Source of the DNA: a virus
Reading direction: 5' to 3' (one strand)
Length of the DNA: 64,000 nt
Virus record (IMG/VR): IMGVR_UViG_3300042691_020140
Location: 1-64,000 of that record
Shown here: in pieces, positions 8,993 through 18,400 of the stretch
How positions within the stretch are numbered: position 1 is the stretch's first letter
Layout: each line of letters starts with the position of its first letter
Made by a program: the position numbers and the translations under genes
The notes under the pieces: generated by a model
What the model was told of the DNA's origin: nothing
The model's database searches: none
Seen by the model: only the letters and a program-made list of their open reading frames with translations

Positions 8993-10929
8993 GTTGCCGT
9001 AAACTCCTCGAAATAAACATAACTTGAGTTTGATACATATTTTATGTATGCTGCTGGGATCACAGGTACTAGCTGGAATCTATACCTAGAGCCCCGTACT
9101 GGTCTAGTCTCTGAATTTATAGCATTTATAGGCTGATCCTTGCTGTCGAATAGACCGTAGTAATTACTAATCACATGATTTCTTCCGACTCTAATTTTAA
9201 AAACTTTGTTCAGCGAGTTTATCCTGAGTAAAGTCCACGAGTTACCTTGACTTAAGTAAACTTCTATTTTTACATCTAGTCTAACTTGAGTTAGTGGTGA
9301 GTATGGTCTAAATGCGTTAGGAGACTGTAGCACTAAGGATTGAGAGTCTCTTATAAACATTTTATTATAGTAACCGCCAAGTAGTGCAGTATTTTCTAGA
9401 TTTCTGCGTAAATCTAATGTAGGGTAATTGTACACAAATGAATTTTGAGATAATCTACCATACCGAGACACAGGTATAAAGTGCACTTTACTTATTCGAT
9501 TAAAATTAGCTAAACCAGCTATATCTATCCTTGATGTGTTTTCCCCACTTCCGAAGAAAAAATCATTAACTGATATATACCTTTTACTGTCCTCTATGTA
9601 GTCTGTGTAAGCAGCTAGTTGACCCGGACTCCTAAATCTTGGTACGAATCTAGTTTGATTATTAATTAAAATCTCGTAAACTACAAGTATACCAGCAAAT
9701 GGGGTAGCACTTGCAGTTGTGAGTAAGTAGTTCCAACTACCATTACTTAAATCTATGATGTGTCTATCGTAAAACATTCGTACAGATTCGTTAAACGCCG
9801 GAGAATCTACAGTATAGTCAGTTGGTACATTGTAATTTGTTGTAATATCATTACCTGTATACGCTACATTTGCGTTTGACTCTACTCTAGTTAACCTTAC
9901 CTGATACCTAGAGTTTAGATTATACAAGTTATTTAAGTTAATCAGTGGGGTTGTAGAAGAACTAAAACCAGAAAATACAGAATTTTGCTTGAAATTAGAA
10001 AATGCTGTAATAGGTATAGATACTACTACTTTAGTGTCACTGAAATCATTAGTACCACTGCTATGTCTAGCGGAGTAGAGTCGGTTAGTCACAGTTGTTG
10101 TATTTGTAGTCGAGATGTCATATATTTCTATATCTAGAGATTTTAATGCTATCTGTCTAAACCTTAGTACAATGTTGTTGTTTTCATAGCTAACTACAAC
10201 ATCAGATATATCTGCGCCCCGTAATTGGTCTGGTGTTAGATAATACGTAGTACTTACTGGAACTCTGAACAAAAATTCTGAGGATGTATTTGAGTTATCT
10301 GGACTTAAGTCCTGATACATGGCTTGACCATATACTCTAAGACTGTACATTGATCCGTAAAACAAGTCTTTTATCTCATCATCAGATAGAGTTCTTAGTT
10401 CAGTTAAGTCAATATCAACCCCAGATGCTCTTAGTATCTCTAAGACAGTGTACTTTAAGAATAAAGCCCTGATATTATTAGTAGCGTCGTATACACCAAC
10501 TGTTCTGTTACTAGGACCTACATGAGTTACTGATGTGGTAACAAATGATGTTATGTTAGGAATTGGGTCTCCGGGTACTTTAAACTCATCATCATCGTAA
10601 TTATCAAACACACCTTTGTCAAAGGATAGGAATACTCTTAATTTGTTTATGTCTACATTAGCATTAATAATGCGGACAGTTAACTTGGGTATTCTTACCG
10701 AGAATGTAATTCTTCTGGCGAAAGTTCTATTATTCTCTGTAAATATAGTAAATGTAGTTTTTACCCAAGACGTAGATGATTGCAGAAAAATTTTGTAACC
10801 AGCTTCTCTTGACTGTCTAATAACACCACCAGTATATGGGTTATACCTAGTTGGTACTGCATTTGGTGGTGGGGTTGTTGATGTGGATTTTTGGTCGATA
10901 ATCCTAAGCGGACTATTTTTATTTGTCAT
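8989..10929 (-). CDS. Tail/baseplate structural protein, 646 aa
   Basis: A beta-rich, Asn/Ser/Tyr-rich 646-aa protein with a disordered start (polar, TTPPPN) and many short alternating strands. No enzymatic motif is visible. Its place between two other large tail proteins, with 4-base overlaps at both ends, marks it as a tail-tip or fibre component. The exact role is not recognisable from sequence. Confidence 0.7.
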   Translation of the reverse strand: MTNKNSPLRIIDQKSTSTTPPPNAVPTRYNPYTGGVIRQSREAGYKIFLQSSTSWVKTTFTIFTENNRTFARRITFSVRIPKLTVRIINANVDINKLRVFLSFDKGVFDNYDDDEFKVPGDPIPNITSFVTTSVTHVGPSNRTVGVYDATNNIRALFLKYTVLEILRASGVDIDLTELRTLSDDEIKDLFYGSMYSLRVYGQAMYQDLSPDNSNTSSEFLFRVPVSTTYYLTPDQLRGADISDVVVSYENNNIVLRFRQIALKSLDIEIYDISTTNTTTVTNRLYSARHSSGTNDFSDTKVVVSIPITAFSNFKQNSVFSGFSSSTTPLINLNNLYNLNSRYQVRLTRVESNANVAYTGNDITTNYNVPTDYTVDSPAFNESVRMFYDRHIIDLSNGSWNYLLTTASATPFAGILVVYEILINNQTRFVPRFRSPGQLAAYTDYIEDSKRYISVNDFFFGSGENTSRIDIAGLANFNRISKVHFIPVSRYGRLSQNSFVYNYPTLDLRRNLENTALLGGYYNKMFIRDSQSLVLQSPNAFRPYSPLTQVRLDVKIEVYLSQGNSWTLLRINSLNKVFKIRVGRNHVISNYYGLFDSKDQPINAINSETRPVRGSRYRFQLVPVIPAAYIKYVSNSSYVYFEEFTAT

Positions 10930-13352
10930 GATGGCTCCTCATAAAACTCTGAGGCATAGATTATAGAATCCCCCTTTAGATAGTAATACTGACCATAGGC
11001 TAAGTCATCTATACTGTCTAAGTGAAATATTACAGTCTGCTCAGCATCCCCAGAAACAATCTGCTGAGATTTAGCAATCTTTATATCAACTGAACCATCG
11101 GGTACTAAGCTACCTTCGGGGTCTGTATCTCTTTTAAGTTCCTCAATTTCACCATAGTACAGAGTAATGTTCTTCCCTCTGGCTATCAGTATATTACCTA
11201 TACGCTGTTTGGCGAAGAAGAAAAACTTTTCGTTGTACTCTTTAAACGTACCCGCATTGTTTAGAATTGAAATAGGTCTGCCCCAAAACATATCATAAAA
11301 CTTAAAGTGTGGATTTACTAAAAACATGTCTGAGTAAACATTAGTAATTTCTGTGTTTATAACATTTAGGTGATTAACTAAACCACTATATGCCATTTGT
11401 GTTGTTGGCTCTAATTTGGTAGGCGCATCATAAATTCTGTTGTCTGGATTACTGACAGTCATACCCAATACTTGGCAATAAGAAATATAGTTTGCTTTAG
11501 TCTGGAGGGTTCTTGAGAAGTGGTCGTATATATTTACATAAATCTGAGAATAACCTTTACTCTTGTTTTTAAATATCCATTTATAATTACTATCATTGTA
11601 TTGAGTAACTTGAGTGTATTGTATATCTTTTTCTTGTTCGGTAGAGCTAACTACGATTTTATTTACATAATCACCCATAGCATCATTTAAAGAAGCATCC
11701 CCAACAAAACCATATTGGATTGTTTCATTGTCACCCTGAGCTTTAAGCAGTCCCCATTTCTCATTTACACCCGACTCTGCCGTCTTTTCAAAAACTATAC
11801 CAACTGAGTCTTCCCACATACCTTGAGTTAAATAAAACTTAGAGTATGTAGCATTGTGATTCAAAGAGTTTTGTTGAAACTCTGGACTAAACACAGGTGT
11901 AGTTGGTGTTGGTATTCTAACACTATACATCTTATTTAGGTAAGTCTTAATATTAGCTGAATTAAACGAGGTGGTTACTGTCTCGTGCTTACCGAATATG
12001 GAACCGTAGATATTTTGAGTTTGATAATGACCTACAATATGACTAGATAATCTTCCGTTTGGGTTCGGCCAGTTTAAGTAAGAACGTCTTGTGCTTGTTT
12101 GAGAAACTGGCTGGTCTGGTAGGTCAAGCATAATAAACTGTCTAGCTTCTGTGTTACCATAAAATCTAAAGTTTAAATAAAGTGTATTGTATACATCAAA
12201 ATAAGGACTCCAAGCAAATGTAGCTAGATTAGTCTGTGCATTAAATGACCGGTTCATATCTAACATTTTACCTACGTCTTCGATGCTGTCCTTATCCTTG
12301 TCTAGTAATGAAGTTCCTTTATTGTCAGTAGGCAACCAATAGTTTTCTATAAAATAGTCCCACTCACCTTTAACAATATCTTGTTCTAGTAGTCTTGATG
12401 AGGCAGTACCACCCCAAGCACTTAGATAAACTATAGATCCTGTAAGTGGCATAGGTCTGTTTCTGAGACGCTCTACAACATATTTTTGTTTTTGAGTTAA
12501 TATAGATAAGTTATTCTGACTTAGTACATTATTTCCTGTAGTGGTAAAAGCGGTTGCGGGCCAGTTAGCAGTGTAAGATAAGTCACCGTCAACCTTTGCA
12601 TAAAGCATTGAGTAAAAAATGTGTGAGTTAGCTACATTAAATCCGCTAAACTTAGCTTTCCAAAAGAACTTGTTAAAGAAGCTATCATAGCCATTACCTC
12701 TAGACGCAGTTATGGTAGGATTAGAGTGTGTAACAAGAACTAACTTAATCTCAACAATCTCACCATCCTGAAGACCCATGTTGTCTAGTGACATTGTTAG
12801 AGTAGACATTCTAGAGTCTCTTTTGATTACCTGTGTTTGTAGTATAGTTTCTCTGTTATTTTCGTCATTGTTTGCATGACCGTCTTTTATATTAAACGCA
12901 TACGATATACCGCTTTTGACTATGGTAGAAGTACCTAATGAACTTAATGGTGTAGCGGCGCAAAATCTACTCAATGAGTTTGAGTAAAGTGTTTTATAGT
13001 CAAAAGATGTGTACTTAACAATAACTGCTATACTTACATCGTTAAATTGTGTGTAGTTATACTCATTAAATACATTATGTAACCCACTATCTAGTTTTAT
13101 ATGAAAGCCCAAGTAGGCGTTCTTCATACCCTCTCGGTACATAAAACTACCTTTCCATATGTCATAGTCAGGACTTTTCCAAGTTAGTGGAAGCACCTTA
13201 GGTGCGTAAGCGTGGCTATCCATAAATAGTGGTTGCGGCGAATTCAACAGGTTCTTGGCAGTAGTGTTATTGTGGTAAAAGTTATTTAAATCTTCTGCTG
13301 CAATAGGTTGTCCAAAAAAGAACTCTGGTACTGCTTGAAAGTCTACATTCAT
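10926..13352 (-). CDS. Tail structural protein, 808 aa
   Basis: Begins MNVDFQAVPEFFFGQPI followed by an LNNFYHN segment that resembles the start of phage baseplate and fibre proteins. The rest is a long beta-rich chain with many aromatic residues and no catalytic motif. It lies between the tail-tip gene (13362) and the 646-aa protein and has a clear RBS. Likely a baseplate or fibre-attachment protein. Confidence 0.7.
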   Translation of the reverse strand: MNVDFQAVPEFFFGQPIAAEDLNNFYHNNTTAKNLLNSPQPLFMDSHAYAPKVLPLTWKSPDYDIWKGSFMYREGMKNAYLGFHIKLDSGLHNVFNEYNYTQFNDVSIAVIVKYTSFDYKTLYSNSLSRFCAATPLSSLGTSTIVKSGISYAFNIKDGHANNDENNRETILQTQVIKRDSRMSTLTMSLDNMGLQDGEIVEIKLVLVTHSNPTITASRGNGYDSFFNKFFWKAKFSGFNVANSHIFYSMLYAKVDGDLSYTANWPATAFTTTGNNVLSQNNLSILTQKQKYVVERLRNRPMPLTGSIVYLSAWGGTASSRLLEQDIVKGEWDYFIENYWLPTDNKGTSLLDKDKDSIEDVGKMLDMNRSFNAQTNLATFAWSPYFDVYNTLYLNFRFYGNTEARQFIMLDLPDQPVSQTSTRRSYLNWPNPNGRLSSHIVGHYQTQNIYGSIFGKHETVTTSFNSANIKTYLNKMYSVRIPTPTTPVFSPEFQQNSLNHNATYSKFYLTQGMWEDSVGIVFEKTAESGVNEKWGLLKAQGDNETIQYGFVGDASLNDAMGDYVNKIVVSSTEQEKDIQYTQVTQYNDSNYKWIFKNKSKGYSQIYVNIYDHFSRTLQTKANYISYCQVLGMTVSNPDNRIYDAPTKLEPTTQMAYSGLVNHLNVINTEITNVYSDMFLVNPHFKFYDMFWGRPISILNNAGTFKEYNEKFFFFAKQRIGNILIARGKNITLYYGEIEELKRDTDPEGSLVPDGSVDIKIAKSQQIVSGDAEQTVIFHLDSIDDLAYGQYYYLKGDSIIYASEFYEEPS

Positions 13353-13361
13353 TAAAACCTC

Positions 13362-15056
13362 CTAGAAAGATAGTACACGCTGGTCGTTAGTGTTGTAAGT
13401 AGTCCCTACTTCAAAAACATCAGATTCTGTGTATAAACCAGAAACTGATATTAACTCTAAGTCTATTGTGTGCATGTTGTTTGATATTATGTAACCGTAT
13501 ACTTTAAATGAATCATTAATACCGTAAGCTGTGCTGTTGACATTAATTACGTCACCTATATTTATACTGTCGCTATAAGGTACCGACTTGACTGATATTT
13601 TTTGCCGGGTGTTCTGCATAAGATTAGCAGCTACATCAGCAAATCTACGGGCCTGACTCTTTGACTGTATGTATGGATTATCCCCCAACTTAAGTTGACG
13701 ATAACCACTGATAGTAGCGAATTGATTTATTTGCTTGATGTAAGATTCTGGTGGACCACCATCTAATGCCCTACCGAACAAAGTAACCTGAGCCATGTAT
13801 ACTGAAGATTGGTCTGGTATGACATCATTAGTTACATGTAGAGTTGTACTCTGACTTGAGCTAACCCCTGTGTCTCTTACTTGCACAAAATTACCTAAAG
13901 CACCAGAAGCTACATATTTAGGGATATAAAAAGTATTGTGTGGGGCTACTCTAGCATTGATGTTTCTCTGTCTACCAAATAAGTCAACCGCAGTTATCTT
14001 GTCCTTTACTACTTTGTTAACTGAAGAAACTATAGTATCAGTGAGTTGTCCTGATATAGTCTTGTTAACCAACTTCCACACAGGTTTTTCAAACTCAACT
14101 CTGCGCTCAAGTGACTCGCCAAACTTTAGGTACTCATCAAAAACTCCACTAAAAACTTCTTGAGAAGCTGACAAGTATCTAGGATTAAATGTGACTACTA
14201 AGTCTTTATAAGGTTCTGTATTATAATCACCTAATTCTATATCTGAGTAGTTAGAGTCGGTAAGAGTTACGCCTGTAGAAGTTTTTCTAATATTAAAAAC
14301 ATTCTCATATACAATCATACCATCTTGGTCTTGAAAAAGCAAACCGCCAGATGCTTTACACAGTAACGACAAGTCATTGAATAAATTCTCGTAGTTAAAC
14401 CAAATCCACTCAGGATTTATAATTGAAGATTGACAGTCATAATAAAATTTAGGTAAGTAATTAACTAAAGCATCCTCAAATGGTAAGTAGATAGTTCTGT
14501 ACTTATGTGGCCTACCACCCATTAACCAAAGTATAGCATTGATTACTCCGACATTAGCTCCCTCGGCTCTTGTGGGGTCTTGAGCTAATGACAGAGTATA
14601 TTTAGTCGCATTATCACCAGCCCCCGGTATGAACGTAGCAACTTTTCTGTTTCTAAATAATGGTGTTTCTAGTAGGGTGATATTAAGTAAGTCTAGGTAA
14701 CCTCTACAAGTAAAGGTTACTGATGTCTTGTCCTCTGAGCGTACAAAAGTTAATCCGTCAAACAATTTAAAGTAACTAACGCCGTTATTTACGCTGTAGT
14801 AAATCTCTACCTTGTTTAATCTCCAGTCAAATGACCTACCTAGAAAGTTAGCTATGGTTGTATCTTGACCAGCTTTAGGTTTGATGATATTTATGACTGT
14901 ATTAGGCGGGTCAGCAACTCCTGTCAGTAACTCAGTGTTTTCTTGAAACTGAACGGATTGAGTAGGCTCGATAGACTGAATTAGTCTAGGCGGTATTACA
15001 AAGCTAGTGCCATCGCCTATAGTAATCTTTATATAGCTATTTGTTTTGTAAATCAT
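13362..15056 (-). CDS. Tail tip/hub protein, 564 aa
   Basis: A 564-aa protein, beta-rich at the start (ITIGDGTSFVIPPRLI) with a helical and mixed middle. It is the second gene after the tape measure, the usual position of distal tail or tail-hub proteins in siphoviruses. A possible hub fold is suggested by ARRFADVAANLMQNTRQK followed by a barrel-like stretch (SINIGDVINVNS), which resembles gp27-like hub proteins. No lysozyme or peptidase motif seen. Role inferred mainly from position. Confidence 0.65.
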   Translation of the reverse strand: MIYKTNSYIKITIGDGTSFVIPPRLIQSIEPTQSVQFQENTELLTGVADPPNTVINIIKPKAGQDTTIANFLGRSFDWRLNKVEIYYSVNNGVSYFKLFDGLTFVRSEDKTSVTFTCRGYLDLLNITLLETPLFRNRKVATFIPGAGDNATKYTLSLAQDPTRAEGANVGVINAILWLMGGRPHKYRTIYLPFEDALVNYLPKFYYDCQSSIINPEWIWFNYENLFNDLSLLCKASGGLLFQDQDGMIVYENVFNIRKTSTGVTLTDSNYSDIELGDYNTEPYKDLVVTFNPRYLSASQEVFSGVFDEYLKFGESLERRVEFEKPVWKLVNKTISGQLTDTIVSSVNKVVKDKITAVDLFGRQRNINARVAPHNTFYIPKYVASGALGNFVQVRDTGVSSSQSTTLHVTNDVIPDQSSVYMAQVTLFGRALDGGPPESYIKQINQFATISGYRQLKLGDNPYIQSKSQARRFADVAANLMQNTRQKISVKSVPYSDSINIGDVINVNSTAYGINDSFKVYGYIISNNMHTIDLELISVSGLYTESDVFEVGTTYNTNDQRVLSF

Positions 15057-15427
15057 ACTTGGATTAACCCTATGTTGACATCGTACACTTTAACGCCACG
15101 TAATGATATTTTAGTAGCTGCTACAGTCTCATCAAACGAGTCTTTTTCTGTTAAAACTGTGTACTTAGTCCCATCTATGTCTTGAAAGACAAATTGATCC
15201 GGAGTAGTAAACACAGTATGTAAGTTAACGGCGGTAGTTTCTGATACATTCTGAAACTTTAGTTTAAATTTCTTTTTAAAGTTTCTATGGAATCTATGGG
15301 TAGTACCGTCTAATGCCACTATGTCGTCACCTATGTTAACAATAGTGGTCTGTATATCATTAGGTTTGATTTCATATTGGAATTGGGTACCTCCTGTGAG
15401 GTACCCACTTATAAAAATTGTAGCCAT
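15053..15427 (-). CDS. Minor tail protein, 124 aa
   Basis: A compact beta-rich protein (124 aa, MATIFISGYLTGG start). It is encoded immediately after the tape measure gene and overlaps the following tip gene by four bases. Siphoviruses commonly have a small distal-tail component here. No diagnostic motif seen. Confidence 0.6.
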   Translation of the reverse strand: MATIFISGYLTGGTQFQYEIKPNDIQTTIVNIGDDIVALDGTTHRFHRNFKKKFKLKFQNVSETTAVNLHTVFTTPDQFVFQDIDGTKYTVLTEKDSFDETVAATKISLRGVKVYDVNIGLIQV

Positions 15428-15435
15428 ATTTCTCC

Positions 15436-18400
15436 TTAAGGAGTGAGTGTCACTCTGAGTCTATTACCTATTACAACTCTACCAAGAGTGTTTACAAGAC
15501 CGGTAAGTGCAGTAGTATTGTCCGAAAGAGCATCAGTGTTATCAGACAGAGACCTGAGTTGCTGTACCACCGCTGGGTCTAAATCCTGAGCTGGACTGGC
15601 ATCAAGAGAATCAAGAGAGTCAAACAATCCTTTAAAGATTGGTTTGAGTTCTGGGCCTGCTTGGTTCATAATCGCACTCTCACTGGTCTCAATTAATTTC
15701 TTTTGGTTTGCTATTGCTTGATCCGATGCGCCCATTGTGTACAGCTTAGCCAGTTGGTTTACTTTTACACGATACATCTCCAAAGAAATTACTAAGTTTC
15801 TGTTAGCTAACTCTTGCTTAGTCGCAGCGTCGTCAGTTTTTGACCTTTCTTCTACTGATTTGTTGTAAGCCTTTTCCATATCCGCAAGTTTGTCTTTAAA
15901 ATCTTGCTCTCTTTTCTCTACTTCTTTTTTGTAATCAGTAGTTATTTGCTCTTCTTTCAGCCTAGCTTGCTCAACTTCCTCACGGTCAGCGTCAGCTCTT
16001 AGTTGTCTCAAGCCCTCAATTTGTTTAATTCTGTTTTCAGCGTCTAATTTATCTTGATTAGCTTTATCAATTTTTCTCTGTATTTCTTCTCGGTCGTCTT
16101 TCTCTTTTGCATCTTTTAAATCTTTCTGTAAATCAATAATCTCTTTATCAGCATCTTTTATTTTCTCTTTGTTATCTATAACTTCAGCATCGTATTTAGC
16201 TTGATTGAGTATTTGTTGACTACCAGTTTCAAGCACTGCTTCGGCGGCTGTGAAGTTACCCTCACCTCTAAGTTTAGTAGCTTCCGCTTCATATCCCTTA
16301 AACTGGTCTATGTAAGTAGCTCTCTGTTCGTTGGTCAAGTCCATGCCAAAAAGACTTTCGTAAAAGTCAGCTTTATTACCACGCTTACTTATTTCGCTTT
16401 CTTGTAAAAGCCTTTTCATATCTTCGTAGTATTCTTCAGCCAGTTCTTTCATGTCTTTTTGATAATCTTTTTCAGCATCTGCTCTGTCTTCCAAGTATTC
16501 TTTCTCAAGCTTAGCTAGTTTGTCAGCATCAGATTCTTTGTCTTCCTTGTCCATCATTTGTTTGGTAAGTCCAATAACTTGACTGGCTATATTAAAAGCT
16601 TCGTCTTGATTTCTTGGACCAGACGAGAAGTTAGCTCTAGTACCTTGAGTAAGTTGTTCCATTCTAAAACTTAACTGGTCTTGCAGTGACGTTAACGGTA
16701 GAATTGTTCCTAAGTTAAAGTTACTCATAGACTTATTGAACTCTAGAGCTAGTTCTACAATCTGTTGCATAGACAAATTAAATCTACCAGCTTCTGAATT
16801 CAAAACCTGCAATACACTAACTGACCTATCAGCTTCAAACGCATACTCAGCTTGGAGTCTTTGTGCTTGACTAAGGGCTTCTAACTGCGCTAATGTACCT
16901 GCCTTAGCTTCGTCTGTAGTATCTACGACGTTTAAAAGCTCAGCGTTCTGCTTGACCATAAGCATGTTAGCATCGCCCAAACCCTTGTTGCGCTCGTACT
17001 GTCTAATAACGGCATCGGCTACTACATCGGATTGTTGTCTTGAAAGCTCATTTAAAAATTCAGTAGCTTTGTTTACTCTGTCTACACCAAAGCTTTGGTC
17101 ATTAGTAAGCTTTACAATCTTTGAAAGTTCTTCAGATATTTGAACATAAGGGTTTACTGGTGGTGTGTAAACAGCCGGTTGTTCTTCTTGAATACCTAGT
17201 AAGTCAATTAAAGTTTGTATGTAATCTGCATACTCAGCTCTACGCTTTTCCGCTGTATCTGCTAAAACTATATCAGCTCTTTGCATCTGCAACATGAGTT
17301 GAGCATCTTGAGTAGCATTTCCAGTCAACATACCAGTACTGTCTAACCGTTCTCTAGCCCCAGACCTAGTTAGGTATCTTTCTATAGCTGCATCAGCATT
17401 ACCAAAGTCTAATTGATAAGTCATCTCTGCTCTAGCTCTATCAGCTGGAGCCATATTAGCTAAGTCCTGTATAGGTCTTTCGAGTAAATCACGTATTTGA
17501 GGCATCAACTCGGTCTCAAGCATTACCATATCCTGAGGAGCTTGCTGCCTACTAGCCATTATCTGCGCTTGAATGTTGCCTCTGGCTAAAGGTCCCTCAA
17601 TACCAAACAACCCAGATTGACCAGTTTCAGCATATTCAATCATGTCAAACAAACGATTAAATCGCCCATCTACATTATTGACAAGCTCTGCAATCTGCAT
17701 CATCTCTTCAGTATTGAGTACGTCGTCAATCCCGCCTTGTAAGTTTTCTGGGTTTACTCTATTCTCTAGAATTCTGTTCGTATCTACACCAAACTGACCA
17801 GCTTGGTTAAGCAGTGTCGCAAAATCTGTCTCGTCTTGTCTAATGGTCGGTATAGCTAGTTCACCCGAGGCTATTCTCGCTTCGTTAATCTGTGCGATAT
17901 ACTCGTTTAATTTTTCAATTAGACTGTCAAGGGCTGATTCGCTACCAGTAATTGACATGTTAATTGCATCGAAGTAATTAGGGCTTACTTCAGTACGTTC
18001 AAACTGTACAGACAACTCTCTGAAAGCGTCTGAAAGACTGGCTATTTGAGTTAAAGCCTCGTTAGTACTTTCTCGTCTGAGTTGTACATCCGCAAGTTCA
18101 TCTGAGTAATTGCTAAGCCAATCGTTAAGTGCCCTAGTGGTTGGTAAGAAAGCGTCCTGAAGACCAGTACCTACAAGCGTAGTGGCGTTCTGTATATTAC
18201 CTGTAAGTCTATCATACTCAGCCGCAGTCGATTGCGCTCTGGCTTCCAAAACAGCATTTGAAATACCTAAATCCGCAAGAACCTCATCAAGCTTCTGCAA
18301 TCTCTCAGTTTCGTCAGCAATATCTTTAACACTGTTAAGTGTTTTTCTATCGATTTCAAAACGTCTAGAAAGAGATGTAATGTCACCTGAAAAGAATTCT